In this document: one piece after another, positions 52,020-61,053 of the stretch | Layout of the letters: every line of letters starts with the position of its first letter | Position numbering within the stretch: position 1 is the first letter of the stretch | Position numbers and translations under genes: made by a program | Source of the DNA: Aestuarierythrobacter sp037968495 | Lineage (GTDB): Bacteria; Pseudomonadota; Alphaproteobacteria; Sphingomonadales; Sphingomonadaceae | NCBI GenBank assembly: GCA_037968495.1 | Contig: JBBKVP010000067.1 | Span: forward strand, 168,872-232,871 | Reading direction: 5' to 3' | DNA length: 64,000 nt | The notes under the pieces: model-generated | Told to the model about the DNA's origin: nothing | Seen by the model: only the letters and a program-made list of their open reading frames with translations | The model's database searches: none

Positions 52020-53387
52020 GTGAGAATTATTACTTTGTCTACCGGGAATAAAGTTAGAGGCTTGGACCCGCGCCGCTTCGTGCCGACCGGCCCGCTTAAA
52101 GGCCGCATTCGCGTGCCCGGCGATAAATCAATCAGTCACAGAGCGCTAATGCTGTCGGCATTGGCCATCGGCGAGAGCACCATTACGGGCTTGCTAGAGG
52201 GTGAGGATGTACTCGCCACCGCTGCGGCGATGCGCGCGATGGGCGCAGACATCGTGCGAGACGATGACGGCACTTGGCGTGTACACGGCGTTGGCGTTGG
52301 CGGATTACTTGAGCCGGAAGTGCCATTGGAAATGGGCAATAGCGGCACCTCGACACGCCTGCTGATGGGCCTCATCGCCAGCCACGGCATAACTGCCAGT
52401 TTTACCGGCGATGCAAGCCTGTCTGGCCGGCCCATGGGCCGCGTGATTACACCGCTTTCGCAAATGGGCGCGGATATTTCCTGTGCGCCGGAAGGCCGCT
52501 TGCCGCTGATCCTGCGCGGTATGAGTCCCGCAATTCCGATTACCTACCGCCTGCCTGTTGCATCAGCGCAGGTGAAAAGCGCGATTATGCTGGCGGCGCT
52601 TAATACGCCGGGCATTACAACCGTGATCGAACCCGTCCCGACGCGTGACCACTCGGAGCGCATGCTCAAGGGCTTCGGAGCGGATGTCGAGGTTGAGGAA
52701 GTTGCCGGAACCAATGGGATAGAGCGCGTAATCCGGGTTCGCGGAGAGGTCGATCTTCAACCACAAACTATTGAGGTGCCCGGAGATCCATCCGCCGCCG
52801 CCTTTTTTGCCGTGGCCGCGCTTATTACGCCGGGAAGTGAAATCACCATCGAGAATGTCGGCCTGAACCCTACCCGCTCTGGATTGTTCGAAGTGCTCCG
52901 CCAGATGGGCGGCAGCATCGAAGAGGTAAATCCCCGTGAAGTCGGCGGGGAACCTGTTGCTGATTTGCTGGTCAAACACTCTGCTTTGAAGGGTATTGCG
53001 GTAGACCCCGTCCTCGCCCCCAGCATGATTGACGAATTCCCCGTGTTGTTCGTGGCTGCTTCAGTAGCTGAAGGCAGAACGACATCATCCGGCCTCGAAG
53101 AGCTCAGGGTCAAAGAATCCGACCGACTCGACGCCATGGCCAAGGCGCTAGAGCTCGCCGGTGCAACCGTTGCGCAAACAGACGACGGGCTTATCATCGA
53201 CGGAACTGGAGGGACGCCGCTAGCGGGAGGCGGCCCCGTTACCACGCATCTGGATCACCGCATTGCCATGAGCATGGCCGTTGCAGGCCTCGCCAGCACT
53301 GCGGGGGTCGAAGTAGACGACACCAGCCCCATCGCCACCAGCTTCCCGAATTTCGAACGAGTTCTCACATCATTGGGTGGCAAATGA
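52020..53387 (+). CDS. aroA: 3-phosphoshikimate 1-carboxyvinyltransferase (EPSP synthase)
   Basis: AroA makes EPSP in the shikimate pathway. LKGRIRVPGDKSISHRALML binds shikimate-3-phosphate, GNSGTSTRLLMGL binds PEP, and the C-terminal VKESDRLDAMAKAL and DHRIAMSMAVAGL are typical. The start is uncertain: GTG 52020 gives 455 aa but the first 15 residues are unlike homologues; TTG 52062 (before DPRRFVPTGP) is the best alternative, although AGAGG lies too close. First of three genes overlapping by ATGA. Confidence 0.95.
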   Translation: MRIITLSTGNKVRGLDPRRFVPTGPLKGRIRVPGDKSISHRALMLSALAIGESTITGLLEGEDVLATAAAMRAMGADIVRDDDGTWRVHGVGVGGLLEPEVPLEMGNSGTSTRLLMGLIASHGITASFTGDASLSGRPMGRVITPLSQMGADISCAPEGRLPLILRGMSPAIPITYRLPVASAQVKSAIMLAALNTPGITTVIEPVPTRDHSERMLKGFGADVEVEEVAGTNGIERVIRVRGEVDLQPQTIEVPGDPSAAAFFAVAALITPGSEITIENVGLNPTRSGLFEVLRQMGGSIEEVNPREVGGEPVADLLVKHSALKGIAVDPVLAPSMIDEFPVLFVAASVAEGRTTSSGLEELRVKESDRLDAMAKALELAGATVAQTDDGLIIDGTGGTPLAGGGPVTTHLDHRIAMSMAVAGLASTAGVEVDDTSPIATSFPNFERVLTSLGGK

Positions 53388-53653
53388 ACGCGTATATCAG
53401 TTCATTTACAGCAGACTTGATCGGCTTTGCAGGCATGTTCTGTATCGTATCGGCCTTTGCTTACAGCAATGTGGTAAAGTTACTGAATATGCTCTTGTTT
53501 AACTTTACCAATCTGGTCGGGGCAGTGCTTCTCACAATTTCACTATTGGTGAACTTCAATTTGCCAACTTTTGTGCTCGAAATCGTATGGATAGCCATCT
53601 CGCTCTTCGGTTTAGGCAAGGAAATTGCACGGCGTAGGAAAGCGGCTCTATGA
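53384..53653 (+). CDS. CBU_0592-type small membrane protein
   Basis: An 89-aa protein with three hydrophobic segments and the block DLIGFAGMFCIVSAFAYSNVVKL, which matches the CBU_0592 group of membrane proteins of unknown function. ATG overlaps the aroA stop and its own stop overlaps the cmk ATG, each by four bases, so the three are translationally coupled. Confidence 0.8.
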   Translation: MNAYISSFTADLIGFAGMFCIVSAFAYSNVVKLLNMLLFNFTNLVGAVLLTISLLVNFNLPTFVLEIVWIAISLFGLGKEIARRRKAAL

Positions 53654-54279
53654 TCATCGCAGTCGACGGCCCGACAGCGTCCGGTAAGGGCACTATCGCG
53701 AAGGCGCTCGCGGCTCATTTCGGCTTGCCGCATCTCGATACGGGCTTGCTCTACCGCGCAGTCGGCAAGCAGGTCGAACTAAACGGCGGCGATGCTGAAG
53801 ATCAAACTGATGCTCTGGCCGCATGTAGCTTCCCTGACGAACTGCTCGCCGACGAAGCATTGCGCAGCGAAGCCATTGGCGGTTTGGCGAGCCGTGTTTC
53901 GGTACATCCTGCGGTTCGGGAGGCTCTGCTCAAACGTCAGCAGGATTTTGCCTTCCAATCTGGGGGTGCCGTCCTCGATGGCCGCGATATCGGGACGGTT
54001 ATAGCGCCGGAGGCCGACGCAAAGTTATTCGTGATCGCCACCGTCGATGCCCGGGCGCAGCGACGTTTCCGCGAAATGCAGGATCGCGGCGAAGACGTAA
54101 CGCTTGAGAAGATCGCCGAGGACCTGCGCCGCCGTGACGAGCGAGATAGCAACCGTCAGGCGGCTCCGCTGATCCCTGCGCCTGATGCCTATATCATCGA
54201 CACATCCACGCTGGGCCGGGAAGCCGCCATCGCTGCTGCTATTGAAGCGGTCGAAACTGCGCTAGCAGCGAAAGAATAA
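53650..54279 (+). CDS. cmk: cytidylate kinase
   Basis: Cmk phosphorylates CMP and dCMP. P-loop DGPTASGKGTIAKALA is at the N-terminus; LDTGLLYRAVG and LDGRDIGTVIAPEADAKLFV bind substrate; RRDERDSNRQAAPL is the lid. 209 aa. It is followed by rpsA, the widely conserved cmk-rpsA order, after a 458-nt intergenic region. Confidence 0.96.
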   Translation: MIIAVDGPTASGKGTIAKALAAHFGLPHLDTGLLYRAVGKQVELNGGDAEDQTDALAACSFPDELLADEALRSEAIGGLASRVSVHPAVREALLKRQQDFAFQSGGAVLDGRDIGTVIAPEADAKLFVIATVDARAQRRFREMQDRGEDVTLEKIAEDLRRRDERDSNRQAAPLIPAPDAYIIDTSTLGREAAIAAAIEAVETALAAKE

Positions 54280-54737
54280 CCTGTCCTACATGATCTGAAG
54301 TTGGCATCGCGGCTAAATGATAAGCCATCGAAGCACCCCCTGCTATCCCGCGAACGCCCCGAGGCAGACCGGACAAAATTATATTCCGCATAACCCTGTC
54401 ACATGTGTCACTTTGCCCGGCTTGCCTCCGCACCGCCTTGCCCGCTTTCGCTTGCCTTTTGCTGGGATATTGCCTAAGCGCGCGCCCGTTCGACAGGTTA
54501 TGTAACCGGTCGGGGGCTGCTTTCGAGCATTGCCGGATTTGAACGGGCGCAAGTTCGCCCGCATTCGGCATTACCCGCTTCCGGTCGATGTTGATGATCA
54601 GGAGAACCTCCACCACGGCATTCGGCCCGGCGGAGAGTTCGGCCCCTTTGGCCCGCAATGGCAATTCCGCCAGCGCGGAGAAAAGACCCCGGTTTTATCC
54701 GGTGGCCGCTATTTGAATACTTAGGAAACTCCAACAT
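54280..54737 (+). promoter_or_regulatory. long leader and promoter region of rpsA
   Basis: These 458 nt hold no supported gene. The part from about 54500 is GC-rich and contains a CGGGCG-CAAGTT-CGCCCG hairpin (54544-54561). A 42-codon plus-strand frame (ATG 54588 to TGA 54716, rich in Arg, Ser, Ala and Pro) lacks a ribosome site but stands just before rpsA. S1 synthesis is autoregulated in other proteobacteria through its leader, so a regulatory structure is plausible here. The 54280-54500 part shows nothing I can assign. Confidence 0.35.
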
Positions 54738-56453
54738 ATGGCAACTGCGCCCAACCCGACACGCGACGATTTCGCCGCGATGCTCGACGAACAATTCGGC
54801 AATGCCGACGATGGCGGCTTTGAAGGCCGCGTAGTCAAAGGCACTGTCACTGCGATCGAAAACGACAAGGCTGTGATCGACGTAGGCCTCAAATCCGAAG
54901 GCCGCGTCCCCCTTAAAGAATTCGTTCGCGGAGAAGGCGATAGCGATCTGAAAGTCGGCGACGAAGTCGAAGTTTATGTCGACCGCGTCGAAAACTCCGA
55001 TGGCGAAGCAATGCTCAGCCGCGACCGCGCACGCCGCGAAGCCGCTTGGGACAAGCTTGAAAGCGAATTTGGTGAAGAAAAGCGCGTCGAAGGCCGCATC
55101 TTCGGCCGCGTCAAGGGCGGCTTCACTGTCGATCTCGACGGTGCCGTAGCCTTCCTGCCCGGCAGCCAGGTCGATATCCGCCCCGTGCGCGATGTTACCC
55201 CTCTGATGGACATGCCGCAGCCTTTCCAGATCCTCAAGATGGACCGTCGCCGTGGCAACATCGTTGTTTCGCGCCGTGCCGTTCTCGAAGAAACACGCGC
55301 AGAACAGCGCAGTGAATTGATCAACGATCTGGCCGAAAACCAGGTTATCGAAGGCGTCGTCAAGAACATCACCGATTACGGTGCGTTCGTTGATCTCGGC
55401 GGTATCGACGGCCTGCTCCATGTCACCGACATGAGCTACAAGCGCGTTAATCACCCGAGCGAAGTGATCAACATTGGCGATACCGTCAAAGTTCAGATCA
55501 TCCGCATCAATGCCGAAACGCAGCGCATCTCGCTGGGCATGAAGCAGCTTGAAAGCGATCCATGGGACGGCGTTGCAGCCAAATATCCTGTCGGCGCCAA
55601 GCTGTCGGGTACGGTTACCAACATCACCGAATATGGTGCATTTGTCGAAATCGAAGCCGGCATCGAAGGCCTGGTCCACGTCAGCGAAATGTCATGGGTC
55701 AAGAAGAACGTCCATCCCGGCAAGATCGTTTCGACGACGCAGGAAGTCGAAGTTCTCGTCCTCGAAGTCGACAGCGAAAAGCGCCGCATCTCGCTGGGCC
55801 TCAAGCAGGCTCAGTCGAACCCCTGGGGCGCATTTGCCGATGACAATCCGATCGGTTCGATCGTCGAAGGCGAAGTCAAGAACGCGACCGAATTCGGTCT
55901 GTTCGTTGGCCTGCCCGGCGACGTCGACGGCATGGTTCATATGTCAGATATCGCTTGGGGCATCTCGGGAGAAGAAGCTTTGCATCTTCACCGCAAGGGC
56001 GAAGCCGTCCAGGTCGTGGTTCTCGACGTCGATGTCGAGAAGGAACGCATCAGCCTTGGCATCAAGCAGCTTGAAAAGGGTGCGCCCGCCGTTGGCGGTG
56101 GCACTGCCAGCACGGGTTCGCTGAAGAAGAACGACGTCCAGACCGTCACCGTCCTCGAAGTCCGCGACAATGGCCTCGAAGTGCAGGCTGGCGACGATGG
56201 CGCGACCGGCTTCATCAAGCGTGCAGATCTGGGCCGCGACCGTGACGAACAGCGTCCCGACCGTTACCAAGTCGGACAGAAGTTCGATGCGTTGGTTATC
56301 GGTTTCGACCGTTCGAAAAAGCCGAACTTCTCGATCAAGGCGATGCAGATCGCCGACGAGAAGCAGGCCGTCGCGCAATATGGCTCGTCGGACTCGGGTG
56401 CGTCGCTTGGCGACATCCTCGGCGAAGCGCTGAAAGCCGGCAAGAAGGACTAA
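54738..56453 (+). CDS. rpsA: 30S ribosomal protein S1
   Basis: S1 brings mRNA to the 30S subunit. At 571 aa it has six S1/OB-fold repeats, recognisable by segments such as GFTVDLDGAVAFLPGSQVD, YGAFVDLGGIDGLLHVTDMSY, YGAFVEIEAGIEGLVHVSEMSW and FGLFVGLPGDVDGMVHMSDIAW, each followed by an RISLGxKQ motif. Codon use is strongly biased, as expected for high expression. A strong terminator follows at 56484. Confidence 0.97.
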   Translation: MATAPNPTRDDFAAMLDEQFGNADDGGFEGRVVKGTVTAIENDKAVIDVGLKSEGRVPLKEFVRGEGDSDLKVGDEVEVYVDRVENSDGEAMLSRDRARREAAWDKLESEFGEEKRVEGRIFGRVKGGFTVDLDGAVAFLPGSQVDIRPVRDVTPLMDMPQPFQILKMDRRRGNIVVSRRAVLEETRAEQRSELINDLAENQVIEGVVKNITDYGAFVDLGGIDGLLHVTDMSYKRVNHPSEVINIGDTVKVQIIRINAETQRISLGMKQLESDPWDGVAAKYPVGAKLSGTVTNITEYGAFVEIEAGIEGLVHVSEMSWVKKNVHPGKIVSTTQEVEVLVLEVDSEKRRISLGLKQAQSNPWGAFADDNPIGSIVEGEVKNATEFGLFVGLPGDVDGMVHMSDIAWGISGEEALHLHRKGEAVQVVVLDVDVEKERISLGIKQLEKGAPAVGGGTASTGSLKKNDVQTVTVLEVRDNGLEVQAGDDGATGFIKRADLGRDRDEQRPDRYQVGQKFDALVIGFDRSKKPNFSIKAMQIADEKQAVAQYGSSDSGASLGDILGEALKAGKKD

Positions 56454-56483
56454 TCCTTCTCACCTGCGATGAAACGACCGAAA

Positions 56484-56514
56484 GGCCCGCTGAGCTATGT
56501 TCAGCGGGCCTTTT
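56484..56514 (+). terminator. intrinsic terminator of rpsA
   Basis: GGCCCGCTGA (56484-56493) pairs perfectly with TCAGCGGGCC (56501-56510) across a seven-base loop, followed by TTTT. Confidence 0.9.
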
Positions 56515-56530
56515 GATTCGGCGATATATT

Positions 56531-56558
56531 TTGACGCTTTACTGATTCATGTTAATCT
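56531..56558 (+). promoter_or_regulatory. probable sigma-70 promoter of ihfB
   Basis: TTGACG at 56531-56536 and TAATCT at 56553-56558 are 16 bases apart, between the rpsA terminator and the ihfB start. The 91-nt leader that follows is GC-rich and includes GGAGGGG and, just before ATG, AAGGAAAG. Confidence 0.6.
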
Positions 56559-56649
56559 GACGCCCGCGTTGGGAGGGGTCTCACGCATGGAGCCGGCAAC
56601 GCCCGGCAGCCAGCATCAGGCCGATGCGCGCCAACGATAAGGAAAGCCA

Positions 56650-56928
56650 ATGATCCGTTCGGAACTGGTCCAGAAGATCGCAAACGAAAACAGCGATTTA
56701 CGCCTTGAAGAGGTTGAACGGATCGTTGACGTTTTTTTCGACTCCATCTTGGATCAGCTGGCGTCTGGGGGCCGCGTCGAACTGCGTGGATTTGGAGCCT
56801 TTTCGACGCGCGACCGCGAATCGCGCACCGGTCGCAACCCGCGCACAGGCGCGTCGGTCGCGGTGAAAGCGAAAAGCGTGCCTTATTTCAAACCTGGCAA
56901 AGAAATGCGCGAGCGGCTCAACGACTAG
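56650..56928 (+). CDS. ihfB: integration host factor subunit beta
   Basis: IHF bends DNA at specific sites. IRSELVQKIANEN starts the HU/IHF fold and the DNA-clasping arm FGAFSTRDRESRTGRNPRTG is intact with the intercalating Pro. The 92-aa length and position after rpsA identify it as the beta subunit. IHF is also a common cofactor of tyrosine integrases. Last gene before the apparent compositional change. Confidence 0.95.
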   Translation: MIRSELVQKIANENSDLRLEEVERIVDVFFDSILDQLASGGRVELRGFGAFSTRDRESRTGRNPRTGASVAVKAKSVPYFKPGKEMRERLND

Positions 56929-56971
56929 GGCTTAGGTTACGCGATGGCGGGAACAGCGGCGGGTATGCCGC

Positions 56972-57739
56972 TCAATTTTTGAGCCGATATCCCGTACGGA
57001 ATATCCAGAAAATGACAGCAAGACAGAGCGTCAGAAAAAGCGCGACTGCGCCCATGCTGACGCCGATCCCCACATCGCCCTGACCGAAAAAAGTCCAGCG
57101 AAACCCGCTGATCAGATAAACTACCGGGTTGAACAAGGTCACGGTGCGCCACGCCGGCGGCAGCATGTCAATCGAATAAAAGGCGCCGCCCAAAAAGGTC
57201 AGCGGATAGACGACGAGCAGCGGGATGACCTGCAATTGTTCAAAACTTTGCGCCCAGACGCCGATGATGAAGCCGAATAGACAGAATGTGACCGCCATCA
57301 GTACCATGAAGGCGGCCATCCACAGCGGATGGGCAACCTCGACATCGACGAACAGATGCGCGGTTGCGAAAATGATCGCTCCGATGATGACCGACTTGGT
57401 CGCCGCGGCGCCAACATAGGCGATGACCGTTTCGAGTGGCGACAGGGGGGCGGACAGCATCTCATAGATCGTCCCCGTCCATTTCGGCATATAGATGCCA
57501 AAACTGGCGTTGCTGATGCTTTCGGTGAACATCGTTAACATCATCAGGCCAGGGACAATGAATGCCGCATAGGGCACGCTCCCCACCTCGTTCATTCGGC
57601 TACCGATCGCCGAGCCAAAGACGACGAAATAGAGCGATGTCGTGATCACCGGCAGCATCAGACTGGTCCACACCGTCCGGCCAAATCGCGCCAGTTCGAA
57701 AGTGTAGATCGCGCGCACGCCGCGCCAGTTCGCGATCAT
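56972..57739 (-). CDS. ABC-2 type transporter permease
   Basis: 255 aa with six predicted membrane helices; the segments VYLISGFRWTFFGQGD and GTIYEMLSAPLSPLE are typical of ABC-2 (DrrB/YadH-like) export permeases. ATG overlaps the ATP-binding gene stop as ATGA. Substrate is unknown; the pair resembles YadG/YadH-type exporters. It converges with ihfB. Confidence 0.9.
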   Translation of the reverse strand: MIANWRGVRAIYTFELARFGRTVWTSLMLPVITTSLYFVVFGSAIGSRMNEVGSVPYAAFIVPGLMMLTMFTESISNASFGIYMPKWTGTIYEMLSAPLSPLETVIAYVGAAATKSVIIGAIIFATAHLFVDVEVAHPLWMAAFMVLMAVTFCLFGFIIGVWAQSFEQLQVIPLLVVYPLTFLGGAFYSIDMLPPAWRTVTLFNPVVYLISGFRWTFFGQGDVGIGVSMGAVALFLTLCLAVIFWIFRTGYRLKN

Positions 57740-58683
57740 GCGACCGTCTCCTTCGCTGGTTTGGTTTCGTGGACCAAGCCGACGAAGATATCTTCGAGCG
57801 AACTTTGCTTGGTGTGTAGATCTTTGAAACCGACTCCGATATCGCTCATCCGGCGGAGCAATGACGGCACCCCTGTTGCCTCGGCCTGGCTGTCAAATTC
57901 ATAGATAAGTTCATGGCCGTCGCCGGCCAATTCGAGTTTCCAGTCGGCCAATTCAACGGGCACCGCTTCCAGCGGATCGGCGAGATTGAGCGTCAAGGTT
58001 TTGCGGCCCAACTTCTTGATCAGCGCATGCTTCTCCTCGACCAAAATCAGTTCACCCTTGCTGATGACGCCAACCCGGTCGGCCATTTCCTCGGCTTCTT
58101 CGATATAATGGGTGGTCAGAATGATCGTGACACCGCGTTCGCGCAGTGACCGCACCATCCCCCACATATCGCGGCGCAGTTCGACGTCGACCCCCGCGGT
58201 CGGCTCGTCGAGAAAGAGAATTTCTGGTTCATGGCTCAGCGCCTTGGCGATCATCACGCGGCGCTTCATTCCACCGGACAGCTCCATGATTTTCGAATCG
58301 CGCTTGTCCCATAGCGTCAAATCTTTGAGCAATTGCTCGATGAACGCCGGGTTTCGCCGTTTGCCGAACAGCCCGCGCGAAAACGTCACCGTCGCCAGCA
58401 CCGTTTCAAACGAATCGGTGTGGAGTTCCTGTGGCACAAGCCCGATCATCGCGCGCGCCGCGCGATAGTCGCGTCGATGATCATGCCCTGCGACGGTCAC
58501 AGTGCCGCTACTCGGCGTCACAATGCCGCAGACGATGCTGATCAACGTCGTCTTGCCCGCACCATTGGGCCCCAGCAGCGCGAAAATTTCGCCTTTGGCG
58601 ATGGCGAGGTCAACCCCCGACAATGCCTTGTGGCCGCTGGCATATGTCTTGCCGAGGCCGGTGATCGTGAGGACTGATTTCAT
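57736..58683 (-). CDS. ABC-2 type transporter ATP-binding protein
   Basis: Walker A GPNGAGKTT (about 39-47), signature LSGGMKRR, Walker B ILFLDEPTAGVD and switch His in LTTHYIEEAEEM are intact. The C-terminal extension (about 215-315) is typical of YadG/DrrA-like exporter ATPases. 315 aa. It precedes its permease with a four-base overlap. Transcribed away from tRNA-Leu; the 93-nt gap holds both promoters. Confidence 0.92.
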   Translation of the reverse strand: MKSVLTITGLGKTYASGHKALSGVDLAIAKGEIFALLGPNGAGKTTLISIVCGIVTPSSGTVTVAGHDHRRDYRAARAMIGLVPQELHTDSFETVLATVTFSRGLFGKRRNPAFIEQLLKDLTLWDKRDSKIMELSGGMKRRVMIAKALSHEPEILFLDEPTAGVDVELRRDMWGMVRSLRERGVTIILTTHYIEEAEEMADRVGVISKGELILVEEKHALIKKLGRKTLTLNLADPLEAVPVELADWKLELAGDGHELIYEFDSQAEATGVPSLLRRMSDIGVGFKDLHTKQSSLEDIFVGLVHETKPAKETVA

Positions 58684-58776
58684 GATGAATGATCAACTAG
58701 CCTACCCCTCGCTATGGGTGAAGTCAGAAACAGCACTTGACCTTATCGGGGCCTTCGGCTTGACCGGCCACGGTGC

Positions 58777-58862
58777 GCGGACGTGGCGGAACCGGTAGAC
58801 GCAGCAGACTTAAAATCTGCTATCCAATGGGTGTGCGGGTTCGAGTCCCGCCGTCCGCACCA
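58777..58862 (+). tRNA. tRNA-Leu (anticodon TAA)
   Basis: The 86-nt sequence has acceptor GCGGACG/CGTCCGC, anticodon stem GCAGA/TCTGC with loop CTTAAAA (anticodon TAA), the long variable arm of class II tRNAs (TATCCAATGGGTGTG) and T arm with GGGTTCGAGTCCC, plus encoded CCA. The next gene begins 18 nt later. No repeat of its 3' end was noticed in this window. Confidence 0.97.
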
Positions 58863-58880
58863 TCGGCAGGAGGGTATGAG

Positions 58881-60386
58881 ATGACGGCTAGCAGCACCCG
58901 TTCGCGTATCAGCGTGCGGCTCGCAGCGGCCGGGCTGTTGGTTTTGGGACTCGCCGGCTGCGACCTTTTTGGCGAACGCGGCCCGGTGCGGGTCGCCGCT
59001 ATTGGAGCGCTTAACGGCGCCGCTAACCCGATCAACGGCGAATTGTCGGCGGCCAACGCTGCGCTGCTTGCCGCAACATCGCAAGGACTTGTCGCCTTTG
59101 ATGGCGAAGGTCAAATTGACGTCGGCCTTGCCGAACGGTGGACCGTAACCGGCGACGGACGGAGCTATATCTTTCGGATTCGCGAGGCCAAATGGTCAAA
59201 TGGGCGCGACGTGACCGCCGCCGATGTCGCCCAAATTCTGCGCTCCTATCTCGCGGCGCGCAGCCGCCATCCGTTCAAAAGCGATTTTCCGGAGATTGAG
59301 ACGATCAAGGCCATGACCGATAGCGTGGTCGAGGTGCGTCTCTCGACCGCCCAACCCGGCATGCTGGAATTATTCGCGCAGCCCTCGATGGCGATCGTCA
59401 ACCGTGGGATGGGCTGGGGGCCGATGCGCGCCAAACAGATTGGCAAAGCAATGTTGCTGTCGCCCGTTCCCGATCCATTGGCCGACGATGTCGAGGCAGC
59501 CGAAGCCGCCGCAAATGACCCCGCCGCGTCCATCGAGCTCGTCGGGATCAGCCCTGCGCGCGCGCTCGCACGGTTCAAAAATGGCTATGCCGACGGCGTG
59601 CTCGGCGGTCGCTTCTCGTCGCTCCCTTATTTTGCCGCGTCGAATATCGGCCGCTCGCAACTTGTGGTCGATCCCGTTCCCGGTCTTTTCGGTTTTGCGT
59701 TCGTTCGCGCCGAGGGTTTTTTTGCCTCCGACGTCAACCGCGAAGCCCTGTCTCGGGTCGTCCGCCGTCAGCGCGCGATCGATGCGTTCGGCCTTGCCGA
59801 GTGGACTCAGCAGGTGACCTTGCGCCCCGATTTATACACGCGCGATAGCGGGCCGGTCCCGCAGCTTCCCGCTTGGGCCGATTATGACGATCCATCGCGG
59901 CTTGCGCAGGCGAAGCGGACGGTCGAGACGTGGCGGGCCGGTGGGCGCGAGATCGCGCCGCTGCGCATCGCTGTCCCCAACACGCCGGGCGGGCGGATCT
60001 TATTTGCCTATGTTGCCGCCGATTTTGCGCGGCTTGGTATCGACAGTAAGCGCGTCAGCATGGCGTCGGAAACCGATCTGCGCCTGATCGATGAAGTCAT
60101 GCCCAACGACGATGCGCTGTGGGGGCTGCGCCGCTTGTCTTGTCGCGTTGACATTATCTGTAACCGCGATGCCGAGCGGTTGATCGCTGACGCGATGAGA
60201 GCACCCAATGCCGCCGAGCGCGCGCGCCTTATCGGCGAAGCCGAGACGGTGCTGATGCGGTATACGCCCTATATTCCGATCGCAACGCCGCTGCGCTGGT
60301 CGGTCGCATCGCAGCGTTTGACGGGCCTGCGCGCCAATGGCCGTAGCCAGCACCCATTGAATCACCTGATTGCCATGCCCAACTAA
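58881..60386 (+). CDS. family 5 solute-binding lipoprotein (orphan)
   Basis: Lipobox LGLAGC follows a basic, hydrophobic signal. The mature protein has the extracellular solute-binding family 5 layout: LVAFDGEGQIDVGLAERW, then SNGRDVTAADVAQIL. About 501 aa. ATG 58881 has AGGAGG seven bases upstream; the open frame reaching back across the tRNA is meaningless. Family 5 proteins bind peptides, nickel or other solutes, but no permease or ATPase for peptide import lies nearby and the adjacent ABC genes are of the export type. Confidence 0.85.
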   Translation: MTASSTRSRISVRLAAAGLLVLGLAGCDLFGERGPVRVAAIGALNGAANPINGELSAANAALLAATSQGLVAFDGEGQIDVGLAERWTVTGDGRSYIFRIREAKWSNGRDVTAADVAQILRSYLAARSRHPFKSDFPEIETIKAMTDSVVEVRLSTAQPGMLELFAQPSMAIVNRGMGWGPMRAKQIGKAMLLSPVPDPLADDVEAAEAAANDPAASIELVGISPARALARFKNGYADGVLGGRFSSLPYFAASNIGRSQLVVDPVPGLFGFAFVRAEGFFASDVNREALSRVVRRQRAIDAFGLAEWTQQVTLRPDLYTRDSGPVPQLPAWADYDDPSRLAQAKRTVETWRAGGREIAPLRIAVPNTPGGRILFAYVAADFARLGIDSKRVSMASETDLRLIDEVMPNDDALWGLRRLSCRVDIICNRDAERLIADAMRAPNAAERARLIGEAETVLMRYTPYIPIATPLRWSVASQRLTGLRANGRSQHPLNHLIAMPN

Positions 60387-60429
60387 TACGGTGGCGCGTC
60401 GTCTTGGCGCGCTTTCTGAAAGAACCGCC

Positions 60430-60852
60430 ATGGCCCCTTCCCCGCCCAATCCCGATGCCATTTTTGACGCCTTGATTGCGGATCGCAATGATCCGGCTGC
60501 ATTACGCAAGCGCGTCGAAGCGCTCGAATTTGTGCTGGAGCGTAGCTTTATCATCCCTGGCATCAACCGTCCGGTTGGGCTCGATGCGATCGTCGGACTC
60601 GTCCCCGTCCTCGGCGACGTCATCACCGCGGTGATGGGCGCCTATTTAATCTGGGAAGCGCGCAATCTTGGTATGCCAAAATGGAAGATTTGGCGAATGA
60701 TCGGCAATTTGGGCATCGATACCACCCTGGGCGCGATTCCGATTGTCGGCGATGCGTTTGATTTCCTGTTCCGGTCGAACACCCGCAATCTCAAAATCAT
60801 CAAGCGCCACCTCGATAAACATCACCCCGGAACGATGATCATCGACCAATAG
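60430..60852 (+). CDS. DUF4112 family membrane protein
   Basis: The DUF4112 core is clear: IPGINRPVGLDAIVGLVPVLGDV and GIDTTLGAIPIVGDAFDFLFRSN, two hydrophobic hairpins, then a basic tail NLKIIKRHL. About 140 aa. ATG 60430 follows GAAAGAA; ATG 60370 is in frame but would overlap the previous gene. Function unknown. The 201 nt downstream to hutD contain no gene I can support beyond a doubtful minus-strand frame described among the rejected items. Confidence 0.85.
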   Translation: MAPSPPNPDAIFDALIADRNDPAALRKRVEALEFVLERSFIIPGINRPVGLDAIVGLVPVLGDVITAVMGAYLIWEARNLGMPKWKIWRMIGNLGIDTTLGAIPIVGDAFDFLFRSNTRNLKIIKRHLDKHHPGTMIIDQ

Positions 60853-61053
60853 GCGCGCGCTACGCCCTTTGTGAGGAGGTCTGTCGCGCACGGGGGGTGA
60901 GAGAAGCATGAAGGGGCCGCCGGGAAACCCCTGCGCCGCCACCGCCAATGTCAACAGACCTAGCATGATCGCAAAGCCATTGTTCATGCGCGCGACGATA
61001 CCAACGTCGTCAATGTCGCTGAGGGGGTTCGTTTTGGTTCTGAACGAACGCGA

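Noticed and set aside
54498..55679. Long minus-strand open frame opposite rpsA
   Set aside because: It is the mirror of the strongly biased rpsA coding strand, repetitive in Asp/Ala/Phe, with no start signal or recognisable domain.
60646..60987. Minus-strand frame starting with a hydrophobic stretch (NNGFAIMLGLLTLAVAAQGF)
   Set aside because: The first 45 residues could be a small membrane protein, but the rest is the mirror of the DUF4112 gene and no ribosome site was seen. A truncated relic is possible, not supportable.
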